64,000 nucleotides of DNA, taken from contig JAEUIZ010000056.1 of assembly GCA_016793805.1 (NCBI GenBank), forward strand, positions 1-64,000. The letters are read 5' to 3'. A program made the translations under genes and the position numbers. The notes under the pieces were generated by a model. It worked only from the letters and a program-made list of their open reading frames with translations. It did not search any database and was not told where the DNA came from. The stretch's first letter is position 1; each line of letters opens with the position of its first letter. Below are positions 24,554 through 33,248 of the stretch, one piece after another. This stretch comes from Phycisphaerae bacterium (GTDB lineage Bacteria > Planctomycetota > Phycisphaerae > Phycisphaerales > UBA1924).

Positions 24554-27067
24554 ATGTCCCCCGGCGGGGATCAGGGCGGGATTCCGACGGTAGTGAACGC
24601 TTCGACCGGGTCGGAGGCGCCGCCCCCATCGCCGGGCGTGCTGCCGATGTCTCCACCCGTGAACGGAGGGGGGACGTCGATCGGGGATGGATCGCCCCAG
24701 GTGCCCGGGCTCCCGAGGCGGTACCGGATCCGGCGGAAGATCGACTGCGGGGGGTACGGGTGCGTGTACGAGGCGCACGACCGGCTGCTGCGGATCGACG
24801 TGGCGATCAAGGTGATCAATCGCGCCGCGGGGGAGGCGGGCGGGAGCAGCGGGGCGGGCACGCGGCGGGCGATCCTGAGCGAGGCCCAGAAACTGGCGCG
24901 GGTGGGCGCGTTCCCGGGGATCGTTCGGCTGCACACGGCGGAGTTCTTTCGCGACCCCGGGACTGGGGATCGGCGGCTGTACCTGGTGATGGACCTGGTC
25001 CGCGAGGGGAAGGGGCTGGTGCGGTACGCGGAGGAGAAGAACCTCGACCGCGAGCAGCGGGTCGATCTGTTCATCCGCGTGTGCGACGCGGTGCACTTCC
25101 TGCACCAGATCGGGATCGTGCACCGGGACCTGAAGCCCGCGAACATCCTCATCGGTCGATCGGCGGGGGAGTCGGAGGATCGCCCGCACATCATCGACTT
25201 CGGGATCGCGCGACAGACGGGCGTGGCCGTGGACGAGCGTCGCGGGGTTGAGGGGACGCTGGCGTACATGAGCCCGGAGCAGACGAAGGCGAACGCGAAC
25301 CTCACGGCGGCATCGGACGTGTACTCGTTGGGGGTGATGCTGTATCTCCTGTTGTGCGGGCGCCTGCCGTACAGCGTCGACAAGTTGAGTTTGGACGAGG
25401 CGTTCCGGCTCATCCGGACGGAGAGGCCGGACCTGGAGAGCGGCCCGGCGCGGCACCTGCCCGACGACCTGCGGGCGATCCTGGCGCGCTCGATGAACAA
25501 GACAACTCCGGGGCAAACGGGGTCGCCGGACGATGGAGATCCGCGGTACGCGGATGCCGGGTGCCTGGCGGCGGCGTTGCGGAAGTTCCGCCGTAGGGAG
25601 CCGGTGGGTCCGGTGCCCTGGCCCGTGGACCTGATGCGGCGGGTGCAGCGTGGGCTGGCGCGCCCGCTGGTGGGGCTGGTGGCGGCGATGGTGCTGTCAT
25701 TCCTGGTCGCGGACAAGGTGGTGGCGCCGCTGGCGTACCGATGGACGCCATTGTCGGCGTGGTTCCAGTCGAAGGTCGTCAAGCCCGTGGAGCGGCTGGA
25801 CGACGTGGTGGTCGTGAGCGTGGATCGGGATCGGGTGACCCTGCCGGACGCGGACGGCACGGGCGGGATGCGGTCAGTTCTGGCCGACGTGGTGACGAAG
25901 GTGGCGGGAAGCCTGCCCCGAGCGATCGTGCTGGACTTCTATTTCCGGGAGGATCCGCGCGAGGGCGGCGCGTGGGCGCAGGGCCCAATGGGGGCGGCGG
26001 AACGGGAGGCCCTGGATCGGCGCACGAGGCTGCTGCGGAGCGCGATCAGGGGCGCGTCGGATGCCGGGGGAGGCCGACGGCGGATCCCCATGCTGATCGG
26101 GACGGAGCGGTGGGACGTGGACGACGGCGGGCGGCTGCGTCCGATGGCGCTGACGCCGATGCTGGAGGAACTGACCCGGGAACGTCCGCCGGTGGTGCGG
26201 GTGGGAGAGGTCGCCGCGTACGTCACGACGAAGGCGAGCCCGACGGCGGACTGGAAGTTGCCGCTGCTGGTGGAGCAATCGGAGCACAACTACCTGCCGA
26301 GTCTCTCGTTGCAGGCGGTCGCGGCGGCGCTGCAGCCCGACCACCTGCCGAAGTACACGTTCGAGGCGGAGTCGGACACGGTGATCGTTGACTACTTCCC
26401 CGCGGCGACCGATCCGCAAGCGGTCGTCATGAAGATTGATCCGGCACTCCGGCGAGCGTTCCGCGTCACCCAGTTGCACCGGGAGGAAAGCGAGGCCTCC
26501 ACAATCGGCACGGCCGATGCGAAGAGCAAGGACAAGCACACGGCCTGGCTGATCGTGCTGCATCCCGACCCCCGCGTGATCGGGGGGGCGACGGTGTCGG
26601 CGTCGGACATCCTGGCGGGCGACACCCGGGCACTGGAGCGTTGCCGGGACAAGATCGTGCTGATCGTCGATGCCAAGGAGCCCTCGGAGTTGACGCCGCT
26701 GGGCGACAAACGTCCCAGGTGGCACTCGCACGTGCTGGCGATCCAGTCGCTGTTGAAGGGATCGGTCAAGTATCCGACGGCGAACGAGGAGATGCTCATC
26801 ACGCTCGCCGGCGGATTGCTGGGCTGGGTCGTGGTGCGCCCGATCGGTCGGCGGTACTCTTGGTGGCCCCGGTGGTGGGTGGCGGCGCGGTGGGGCGTGT
26901 GGGCTCTGGCCGCGCTGGTGGTCGTGGTGACGGCGGTGTGGCTCGCACAGGCCTCGTCGTACGTCTTCAACCCGGCGATCCCCCTCGGCGCCGCGCTGGT
27001 GGCGGGGGCCGTTGGGCTCGTGGCCGGGGAAGCCCGGAGGCGTCCGCTCGTGGAGGAATCGAAATGA
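24554..27067 (+). CDS. Transmembrane Ser/Thr protein kinase with CHASE2 sensor
   Basis: The 837-residue protein starts with a Pro/Gly-rich linker, then a kinase domain (about 57-350). The P-loop is GGYGCVYEA, the catalytic Lys is in VAIKVI, the catalytic loop is VHRDLKPANI and the metal loop is IDFGIARQ; SPE replaces APE. One membrane helix follows (LVGLVAAMVLSFLVADKVV, about 370-392), then a roughly 350-residue external CHASE2-like domain (DDVVVVSVDRD, RAIVLDFYF), then three closely spaced membrane helices, the usual CHASE2 layout. AAAGGAGG at 24541-24548 fixes the ATG. It overlaps a lipoprotein gene and leads an operon of three exported paralogues, which may supply its signal. Confidence 0.88.
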   Translation: MSPGGDQGGIPTVVNASTGSEAPPPSPGVLPMSPPVNGGGTSIGDGSPQVPGLPRRYRIRRKIDCGGYGCVYEAHDRLLRIDVAIKVINRAAGEAGGSSGAGTRRAILSEAQKLARVGAFPGIVRLHTAEFFRDPGTGDRRLYLVMDLVREGKGLVRYAEEKNLDREQRVDLFIRVCDAVHFLHQIGIVHRDLKPANILIGRSAGESEDRPHIIDFGIARQTGVAVDERRGVEGTLAYMSPEQTKANANLTAASDVYSLGVMLYLLLCGRLPYSVDKLSLDEAFRLIRTERPDLESGPARHLPDDLRAILARSMNKTTPGQTGSPDDGDPRYADAGCLAAALRKFRRREPVGPVPWPVDLMRRVQRGLARPLVGLVAAMVLSFLVADKVVAPLAYRWTPLSAWFQSKVVKPVERLDDVVVVSVDRDRVTLPDADGTGGMRSVLADVVTKVAGSLPRAIVLDFYFREDPREGGAWAQGPMGAAEREALDRRTRLLRSAIRGASDAGGGRRRIPMLIGTERWDVDDGGRLRPMALTPMLEELTRERPPVVRVGEVAAYVTTKASPTADWKLPLLVEQSEHNYLPSLSLQAVAAALQPDHLPKYTFEAESDTVIVDYFPAATDPQAVVMKIDPALRRAFRVTQLHREESEASTIGTADAKSKDKHTAWLIVLHPDPRVIGGATVSASDILAGDTRALERCRDKIVLIVDAKEPSELTPLGDKRPRWHSHVLAIQSLLKGSVKYPTANEEMLITLAGGLLGWVVVRPIGRRYSWWPRWWVAARWGVWALAALVVVVTAVWLAQASSYVFNPAIPLGAALVAGAVGLVAGEARRRPLVEESK

Positions 27068-27783
27068 GAACGGTGCTCGTGGTCGCGCTCGCGGTCGGCA
27101 TGCTGGCGGGGTGCTCGGGCCCGGTGAAGCCGATGTTTCTGTCGAAGGTGTATCCGGCGGAGGAGGCGCGGTTCTGCTCGTCGATGGTGCGGGTGGGCGG
27201 GGTATGGAGGCCGGACAACAAGCCCGGGCCGATCGCGGTGGTGTACGCCTTCGACGACGCGGGCACGTCGCAGCGTCGTGCGTACGCGGTGATGCAGGGG
27301 ACGGATCGTCCCCCGCAAGCCCCGCCCCCGGCCCAGGTCCCGCCGCCGATGCTCGGGGCGGAAGCGACGCACGAGGGGGCGTGGCAGCCGCAGGCGGCGG
27401 GAGAGAAGTGGTTCTGGTGGGAGTACTTCCGCGGTCGCTGGCCGATGCAGGTGACGAACAAGGTGGTGGCGGCGTCGAGCGCGACGACGATCATCGTGAT
27501 GATCGAGGTGATGTCCCAGCCCCCGCGCTACGAGCAGCACCGCGTGGTCCTCGTGGGCGAGGCGGGGGCCACGTCGGTGGAGGTGTCGCTCTTCGGCGTG
27601 CCCGGGCAGACGCACCTGCTCACATCCACGGGCCCTACCGACGAGTGGTTCGTGCAGACCGAGATGGAGGCCGGCGTGGAGGTGCTCAAGAAGTACCGGC
27701 TGTCGGACAAGCCGGAGATCGCGGCGCTGGTGCAGTTCATCAAGGCCAAGGCGGCGGCGGCGAACCTGGACAAGGCGTTCTGA
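27064..27783 (+). CDS. Lipoprotein, WWEY-RWPM family member A
   Basis: The 239-residue protein has a lipobox (GMLAGC) and no known domain. Its core FWWEYFRGRWPMQVTNKVVA, followed by A-T-T-I-I, is shared with the next two genes. After the core come R-x-V-L-V and D-E-W-F-V-Q elements, in the same order as in the other two proteins. Its ATG overlaps the kinase stop, so it is translationally coupled to the CHASE2 kinase. Being a lipoprotein, it would sit on the outer face of a membrane, where the CHASE2 domain also faces. Role inferred only: ligand, co-sensor or target of the kinase pathway. Confidence 0.72.
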   Translation: MRTVLVVALAVGMLAGCSGPVKPMFLSKVYPAEEARFCSSMVRVGGVWRPDNKPGPIAVVYAFDDAGTSQRRAYAVMQGTDRPPQAPPPAQVPPPMLGAEATHEGAWQPQAAGEKWFWWEYFRGRWPMQVTNKVVAASSATTIIVMIEVMSQPPRYEQHRVVLVGEAGATSVEVSLFGVPGQTHLLTSTGPTDEWFVQTEMEAGVEVLKKYRLSDKPEIAALVQFIKAKAAAANLDKAF

Positions 27784-27808
27784 GTCGGCAACACGAGGAG
27801 AACCGAAC

Positions 27809-28609
27809 ATGGTGCGCGAGATGGTCCTGATGGCGTGGCTTGCGGGTTTGGCGATGGGCGGGTGCGAGTCGGGGCTGGGCGGCGCGGCGATGCTCCATGG
27901 CGGCGAGCGGATGGGGAGCAAGACACAACCCCCGCCACCGGCGCTCGTGGACATCGGGGACAAACTCATCAAGCCCGGGCAGGCCGTGGAGGTGGAATCG
28001 GCGACCGACAACGGCCAGAAGGAAAACGACGTGATCCTGCTGCGCGAAGAGGTGGCGGACCCCTCGGGCGCCCGCCCGCGGAACGCCTTCGCGGCGGGGC
28101 TGTTCTGGGAGGAGAACCCGACGGCGACGGAAGCGTCGAACAGGTTCCGCCCCCTCGCCGCGCCCCAGCCGACGATCGGCCCGGCGCAGCAGCGCCCGAA
28201 GGTGTGGTGGGAGTACTGGCGGAGCCGCTGGCCGATGCTGCGGGGAAGCCGCGTGACCGCGGGATCGGGAGCGTTCACGATGCCCGGCCCGGGCGGCGCG
28301 ACGGTGCTGCTCGCGCACACGATGGCGACCGACCCGGCGAACGACGTGACCCGGGTGTACCTGATCCGCTCCGGGGGAGTGCACACGAACGGGACGCTCA
28401 GCGTCCACGCGGCGCCGAAGCCGGGGGTGCAGCCGACGAAGGTGGACCTCCCGCCCGCGGGCGCGACGGGAGACTGGTACGTGGACATGCTCGCCGACGG
28501 GACGATCGGCACGGCGCAGCAGGTCGCGGTCGATTCGCCCGAAGCCCTGCTCATCACGAGCGCACTGACGTACGCCGGCCAGAACGGCATGCACCTGTCG
28601 TTCCCGTAG
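27809..28609 (+). CDS. Lipoprotein, WWEY-RWPM family member B
   Basis: The 266-residue protein has a lipobox (LAMGGC). GAGGAG precedes the ATG by eight bases. The shared core reads VWWEYWRSRWPM, followed by S-R-V-T-A-G-S-G-A, R-V-Y-L-I-R-S-G-G and D-W-Y-V-D-M. It lacks the A-T-T-I-I of the other two immediately after the core; an insertion (about 15 residues) separates the strands. No known domain or enzyme motif is visible. It lies 25 bp downstream of member A. Confidence 0.7.
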   Translation: MVREMVLMAWLAGLAMGGCESGLGGAAMLHGGERMGSKTQPPPPALVDIGDKLIKPGQAVEVESATDNGQKENDVILLREEVADPSGARPRNAFAAGLFWEENPTATEASNRFRPLAAPQPTIGPAQQRPKVWWEYWRSRWPMLRGSRVTAGSGAFTMPGPGGATVLLAHTMATDPANDVTRVYLIRSGGVHTNGTLSVHAAPKPGVQPTKVDLPPAGATGDWYVDMLADGTIGTAQQVAVDSPEALLITSALTYAGQNGMHLSFP

Positions 28610-28654
28610 CGCATCGCCCGCGGAGGAGATTCCGGCACGTATTGGAGGACCACC

Positions 28655-29392
28655 ATGCTGACCGCAAGCGTGATCGTGCTAGCGCTCGGCGCCTCGGCCA
28701 TGGGGCTCGCGCTGCCGCCCGAGTTTCCCCAGGTGGAGTTCGGGGTGCGGCTCGTGACCGACGCTGCCACGGGGGCCGTCACCATGGAGACACAGGTCAC
28801 GCCCGGAGACGCCGCAACAGCGCACAACGATCTGCTGCTGGAGCGGGGTCCGGTGCAGAGCGGGACGGGCGTGCCGCGATATGCGCTGCTCTCGTTCGCG
28901 GCTGTGCGGGATGAGCAACTGCCGCAGACGGAGGGCGAGATCGTTCCACATCCCCTGGGCGAGGCGGGCGACCCGACGAGGTCTCGCCCGAAGTGGTGGT
29001 GGGAGTACATCCGCGGGCGCTGGCCGATGCAGTTCACGCAGCGCGTGGTGGCGGGATCGGGCGCGACGACGATCATCATCGAGCATCGCCCGACGCTCGA
29101 CCGGGTGTACCTCGTGCGGAGCGCGGGCGACAACCCGAACGCGACGGTGAGGCTGTGGACCGTCCCGCGGGCCGGGGGCGTCACGCAGACGATCGTGCTC
29201 CCGCCCCCGGCGAGCCCGCGCGACTCGGATTGGTACATCGACGTGGACGCGACGGGCGCGTTCGGGACCCCGACGCAGGTGCCGCCCGCGCCGGCGCCCC
29301 CGGCCACTCCAACCGCGGAGCGGGCGTTTCTGGACGCGGCCACGGCGCACGCGACGACAAGAGGGCTGGTGGCGGCGTTCCCGCGGCACTAG
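28655..29392 (+). CDS. Exported protein, WWEY-RWPM family member C
   Basis: The 245-residue protein has a signal peptide (residues 1-20, no lipobox Cys), so it may be soluble where members A and B are lipid-anchored. The core is WWWEYIRGRWPMQFTQRVVA, then G-S-G-A-T-T-I-I-I, R-V-Y-L-V-R-S-A-G and D-W-Y-I-D-V. GGAGG lies six to seven bases before the ATG. It closes the kinase operon; the next gene is convergent. The core is closest to member A and the later parts are closest to B, so the three likely arose by two successive duplications. Confidence 0.7.
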   Translation: MLTASVIVLALGASAMGLALPPEFPQVEFGVRLVTDAATGAVTMETQVTPGDAATAHNDLLLERGPVQSGTGVPRYALLSFAAVRDEQLPQTEGEIVPHPLGEAGDPTRSRPKWWWEYIRGRWPMQFTQRVVAGSGATTIIIEHRPTLDRVYLVRSAGDNPNATVRLWTVPRAGGVTQTIVLPPPASPRDSDWYIDVDATGAFGTPTQVPPAPAPPATPTAERAFLDAATAHATTRGLVAAFPRH

Positions 29393-29409
29393 GCCGCCTC
29401 TGCAACGGG

Positions 29410-29901
29410 CTACTCGAGGACGAAGTCGATCACCTCGCAGCCCACGTAGCGCTCGGTCTCCTCGCCCATCCGGGTGCCCACGACGCGGAACCCGCTGCGG
29501 CTGAGGATTCGGCAGGAGGCGATGTTGTGGGCCGCGGCGGTGGCGCGGAGCGGCCGACGCGTGACCTCGGCCAGCAGGAGCGCCAGCGCGCGCGACGCGA
29601 GCCCCCGGCCCCAGTGCTCGCGGGCAAGCCCATACCCCACGTAGTCCTCATCGGCGACGACAAAGCACGAGATGCCCCCGGCGACAACCTCGCCGCCGGC
29701 ACGCTCGAGCACGATGGTTCGCCCCACCGTCCGAGGGTCGGCCAGCGATCGGCGGATCGCCGACTCGAACGCCTCCCACGAGCGGGGCTTGGTCCCGGCG
29801 AGCCGGCACGACTCCGGGTCCTGCTGCTGGGCGTAGAGGATCGGAAGATCCGCGTCGAGCGTCGGGCGGAGCCGCAGGACTTCGGGCGCAACGGCGGGCA
29901 T
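29410..29901 (-). CDS. GNAT family N-acetyltransferase (RimJ/RimL-like)
   Basis: The 163-residue protein shows the GNAT fold of the RimJ-type subgroup. The N-terminus LRLRPTLDADLPILYAQQ is followed by VGYGLAREHWGRGLASRAL (acetyl-CoA pyrophosphate loop) and NIASCRILSRSGFRVVG. It transfers acetyl from acetyl-CoA to an amino group; the substrate is unknown. The ATG at 29899-29901 follows TACCAT by five bases. It is divergent from a second acetyltransferase gene 156 bp away and convergent with the kinase operon. Confidence 0.85.
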   Translation of the reverse strand: MPAVAPEVLRLRPTLDADLPILYAQQQDPESCRLAGTKPRSWEAFESAIRRSLADPRTVGRTIVLERAGGEVVAGGISCFVVADEDYVGYGLAREHWGRGLASRALALLLAEVTRRPLRATAAAHNIASCRILSRSGFRVVGTRMGEETERYVGCEVIDFVLE

Positions 29902-29906
29902 CGGGG

Positions 29907-29912
29907 ATGGTA
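29907..29912 (-). promoter_or_regulatory. -10 box of the acetyltransferase gene, leaderless type
   Basis: TACCAT (minus strand) ends five bases before the ATG. Confidence 0.5.
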
Positions 29913-30057
29913 CGGGCCCGCGTCGCGCCGGCCCCGACGCCCGGCGCGGCTCGGGACGCGGACCAGAGGCCGCGTGTCGCGCGCCGACCGCCCGTAGACT
30001 CGGGCGCTCCCCACATGAGGGGGTACTCGTGCCCCGGCCGCATGGGAGACGTTCGAC

Positions 30058-30528
30058 GTGCTGATCCGACCCCCGCGAATCGACGAACGAGGCGAGTGGC
30101 TCCGCTTCCGAGAGCGGCTGTGGCCCGGGACGCCGGGCGTCGATCTGCGGAGCGAGCAGGACGCGATCCTGGCCGACCCCGAGCGCGCCGGCGTGCTCCT
30201 GGCGACGAGCGACAACGGCACACCCATCGGATTCGTCGAGGTCTCGCTTCGCTCGGGTGCCGAGGGATGCGAGACGAGCCCCGTCGGCTATATCGAGGCG
30301 TGGTACGTCGAGCCCGAGCATCGGCGGCGCGGCGTGGGCGCAAGGCTGCTGGGGGCAGCGGAGGCCTGGGCGGCGGCGCGCGGCTGCCGCGAAGTGGGAT
30401 CGGACGCGGAGATCTGGAATGAGGCCAGCCTCGCGGCCCATCGCGCGTGCGGGTACGACGAGGTGATGCGGGTGGTGATGCTGCGCAAGCGCATCGACCC
30501 GGGCCGGCGCGACGCGAGCCGGGCGTAG
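30058..30528 (+). CDS. AAC(6')-like GNAT acetyltransferase
   Basis: The 156-residue protein has the layout of aminoglycoside 6'-N-acetyltransferases of the AAC(6')-I type. EWLRFRERLWPGTPG is followed by VGYIEAWYVEPEHRRRGVGARLL (acetyl-CoA loop), AEAWAAARGCREVGSDAEIWNEASLAAHRACGY and a short C-terminus. Chromosomal members in environmental bacteria may modify other amines, so resistance is only a possibility. The GTG at 30058 is chosen as the first codon before the fold; GGGAG lies nine bases upstream. Confidence 0.78.
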   Translation: MLIRPPRIDERGEWLRFRERLWPGTPGVDLRSEQDAILADPERAGVLLATSDNGTPIGFVEVSLRSGAEGCETSPVGYIEAWYVEPEHRRRGVGARLLGAAEAWAAARGCREVGSDAEIWNEASLAAHRACGYDEVMRVVMLRKRIDPGRRDASRA

Positions 30529-30570
30529 GGGGGGGCCGCGGGCGACTGGGTCGGCGACGGCCCGTGCTGG

Positions 30571-30576
30571 TACACT
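30571..30576 (+). promoter_or_regulatory. -10 box of the isocitrate dehydrogenase-family gene
   Basis: TACACT lies 66 bases upstream of the ATG at 30643. The leader carries AGGAG eight to nine bases before the start, so this is a leadered gene. Confidence 0.4.
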
Positions 30577-30642
30577 TCGTCCCGCTCTGGATCGCCCCGT
30601 TCTCGCTCGCCGCGGCGAGCCCCGCCAGCAGGAGCCCGTGAC

Positions 30643-31857
30643 ATGCCCAAGTTCTCGATCGCCTGGATGCCCGGCGACGGCATCGGCAACGACGTGATGG
30701 AAGCGACACGAGTCGTCCTCGACGCGCTCAAACTCGACGCGGCGTACATCCCCACCGACATCGGGTGGGAGTTCTGGTGCAAGGAGGGCAACGCGCTCCC
30801 GGACCGGTCCATCGAGATCCTCAAGCGGACCAGTTGCGGGCTCTTCGGGGCGATCACGAGCAAGCCGCAGGACGAGGCCAAGGACGAACTCGCGCCCGAA
30901 CTCAAGGGCAAGGGGCTGGTCTATTTCTCCCCGATCGTGCGCCTGCGGCAACTCTTCAACCTGCACACGAACATGCGCCCGTGCAAGAGTTACGAGGGCA
31001 ACCCGCTGAACTATCGCGGGACGGCGATCGCCAACCCGCCCGGGCCCGATGGACGCGTCAAGGACGTGATGATCGACCAGGTCGTGTTCCGCGAGAACAC
31101 GGAGGGCTCGTACGGCGGGGTGGAGTTCTTCCCGCTCCCGCAGAGCGTCTACGAGGCGCTCTGCCTGAACCCGAAGATGAAGCCGTGGAAGGACAAGGGG
31201 CTGGAGAACGTGGCCCTCTCGACGCGGATCGTGTCGGTGCAGGGGTGCACGAACATCTGCCGGCAGGCGTTCGAGTTCGCGAAGCGCACGGGACGCAAGC
31301 GCGTGACGCTGGTCGAGAAGCCCAACGTGCTGCGCGAGACGGGCGGGCTGATGACGCGGGTGTTCCGCAAGTTGGCGGAGGAGTACAAGTCGGCGGGGAT
31401 CTGGGCCGACGAGGCGAACATCGACGCGATCTGCATGTGGATGTTCAAGAACCCGCAGGACTACAGCGTGATCGTCGCGGAGAACATGTTCGGGGACATC
31501 GTCAGCGACCTGTGCGCCGGGCTGGTGGGCGGGCTGGGGTTCGCGCCCAGCGCGAACCTGGGCGACACGTACGCGGTCTTTGAGCCCACGCACGGGAGCG
31601 CGCCCAAGTACGCCGGGCAGTACAAGGTCAACCCGCACGCGATGCTGCTGACGGCCAAGATGATGCTCGACTGGCTGGGCGACGGGAACGGGCACCCCGC
31701 GGGCGGGGGCAGGGGCGGCCCGGCCGAGAAGCAGATGGCGTCGCGGCTCGAGGCCGCCATCGCGCGCGTCATCAAGGAGGGCAAAGTCAAGACCTACGAC
31801 ATGGGCGGGACGCACAGCACCATGGACGTGGCGAAGGAAGTGGCAAGGTACGTGTAG
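30643..31857 (+). CDS. Isocitrate/isopropylmalate dehydrogenase family enzyme, probably NADP-isocitrate dehydrogenase
   Basis: The 404-residue enzyme belongs to the beta-decarboxylating dehydrogenase family. Visible are the N-terminal MPGDGIGNDVM, the substrate-side R-E-N-T-E-G-S-Y, the K region VEKPNVLRETGGLM and the metal-binding NMFGDIVSDLCAGL; the adenine pocket is EPTHGSAPKYAG. The S-x-x-V-x-L-R in SPIVRLRQL resembles the regulatory Ser loop of isocitrate dehydrogenases, so I favour that reading (isocitrate to 2-oxoglutarate in the citric acid cycle). 3-isopropylmalate dehydrogenase is less likely. AGGAG upstream supports the ATG. No leucine biosynthesis genes are nearby. Confidence 0.82.
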   Translation: MPKFSIAWMPGDGIGNDVMEATRVVLDALKLDAAYIPTDIGWEFWCKEGNALPDRSIEILKRTSCGLFGAITSKPQDEAKDELAPELKGKGLVYFSPIVRLRQLFNLHTNMRPCKSYEGNPLNYRGTAIANPPGPDGRVKDVMIDQVVFRENTEGSYGGVEFFPLPQSVYEALCLNPKMKPWKDKGLENVALSTRIVSVQGCTNICRQAFEFAKRTGRKRVTLVEKPNVLRETGGLMTRVFRKLAEEYKSAGIWADEANIDAICMWMFKNPQDYSVIVAENMFGDIVSDLCAGLVGGLGFAPSANLGDTYAVFEPTHGSAPKYAGQYKVNPHAMLLTAKMMLDWLGDGNGHPAGGGRGGPAEKQMASRLEAAIARVIKEGKVKTYDMGGTHSTMDVAKEVARYV

Positions 31858-31885
31858 GTGAGCGCGGGGGCGTCGCGCCCCGCGG

Positions 31886-31891
31886 TATGCT
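31886..31891 (+). promoter_or_regulatory. -10 box of the APC permease gene, leaderless type
   Basis: TATGCT ends six bases before the ATG at 31898. Confidence 0.5.
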
Positions 31892-31897
31892 CCCCCG

Positions 31898-33220
31898 ATG
31901 CAGCAGCCGGCCCGCGTTCTCGGCCCGTTCGACGCCACCTGCATCGTCATCGGCGCCATCATCGGCGTCGGGATCTTCTTCAACCCCGCCAAGGTCGCGG
32001 CGCCGGTCGAGACCCCGACCCTCGCGCTGGCCTGCTGGGGGCTCGGAGGGCTGCTGGCGCTCTGCGGGGCGCTGGCCTTCGCCGAACTCGGACGGCGCTA
32101 CCACGCCAGCGGCGCGCAGTACGAGGTCCTGCGCGACGCCGCGGGCCCCTTGCCCGCGTTCCTCTACGTCTTCTGCAACGCGACGGCGATCCAGGCCGGG
32201 GCGATCGCGGTCATCGCGGTCGTGTGCGCGCAGAACCTGGCGATCGCCGCGGGCGTGCCGGGCTCGCCGCTGGTGGTGCCCGCGGGCGTGGCGCTGATCG
32301 TCGCGCTCGTGGTCGCGAATGTCGCCGGCGTGCGCTGGGGCTCGCGGATCCAGAACCTGACGGTCGTGGCGAAACTGCTCACGCTGCTGGCGATCATCGC
32401 GATCGCGCTGACGCTCGCGCCGGCGCGGCCCGCGACGGCGCCCGCCCCGCCGCCCAGCGCCCTGCCCGGGGTGCTCGGGGTGCTCGCGGGCCTCGTCCAC
32501 ACGTTCTTCGCGTATGGCGGCTTCCAGCACGCGCTCTGGATCGGGGGCGAGGTGCGCGACCCCCGCCGCAACGTCCCGCGGGCGATCGTCGTGGGCGTGC
32601 TGATCGTCGTCGCGGTCTACGTGCTCGCCAACTGGGCGTACCTGCGCCTGCTGGGGCACGATGGCGTCGCGGGGAGCAAGGGGCTGGCGGCGGAAGCCGT
32701 CGGCGCGGCCTGGCCCGGCGCGGGCCGCGTCGTCGCGGGGGCCGTCGCGCTCTCGGCCTTCGGGGTCCTCAACGCGCAACTGCTCTCCGGGCCGCGGCTG
32801 GTCTATGGCATGGCGCGCGACGGACGCTTCTTCCGGCCCTTCGCGGCGCTCCACCCGCGCTTCGGGACGCCCGTCGCCGCGATCGTGCTCCTGGGCGTCA
32901 TGGCGGTCGCGCTGCTGCTGGCCGCGGGCTTCGGCGGGGTGGACAAACTCACCACGGGCGTGGTCTTCATCGACGGCGTGTTCTTCGCGCTCACCGCCGC
33001 GAGCGTGCTGATCCTCCGCGCCAGGCGCGCGTGGCCCCAGGCCCAGGGACGCGCCGTCCCCGGCGCCACCGCCGCGGCCGCCGTCTTCTTCGTCGGCGAG
33101 TTGGGCCTGCTCACCGGCGCCTACCTCGACCCGAGCACGCGATCCGCCGCGTTCATCGGCGTCGGATGGATCGTCGTCGCGGCGGGGGTGTACCTCGTGC
33201 GATTCCGCTCGAAACGATGA
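31898..33220 (+). CDS. APC superfamily amino acid permease
   Basis: The 440-residue inner-membrane protein has about 12 hydrophobic helices. Helix 1 has the glycine-rich substrate motif GAIIGVGIFFNP, typical of APC transporters, and the loop FAELGRRYHASGAQYEVLR is the conserved segment after helix 2. The WIGGEVRDPRRNVPRAI segment matches the region after helix 6. It probably imports or exchanges an amino acid or polyamine. The ATG at 31898 has a -10 box six bases upstream. Its end is 28 bp from the convergent rnr stop. Confidence 0.87.
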   Translation: MQQPARVLGPFDATCIVIGAIIGVGIFFNPAKVAAPVETPTLALACWGLGGLLALCGALAFAELGRRYHASGAQYEVLRDAAGPLPAFLYVFCNATAIQAGAIAVIAVVCAQNLAIAAGVPGSPLVVPAGVALIVALVVANVAGVRWGSRIQNLTVVAKLLTLLAIIAIALTLAPARPATAPAPPPSALPGVLGVLAGLVHTFFAYGGFQHALWIGGEVRDPRRNVPRAIVVGVLIVVAVYVLANWAYLRLLGHDGVAGSKGLAAEAVGAAWPGAGRVVAGAVALSAFGVLNAQLLSGPRLVYGMARDGRFFRPFAALHPRFGTPVAAIVLLGVMAVALLLAAGFGGVDKLTTGVVFIDGVFFALTAASVLILRARRAWPQAQGRAVPGATAAAAVFFVGELGLLTGAYLDPSTRSAAFIGVGWIVVAAGVYLVRFRSKR

Positions 33221-33248
33221 CGCGCCCGCGCGGAGCGCCGCGGCGTGC

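Noticed and set aside
30643-31857. Annotation as leuB (3-isopropylmalate dehydrogenase)
   Set aside because: The serine loop resembles isocitrate dehydrogenase, and no leucine pathway genes are nearby; kept as family-level call.
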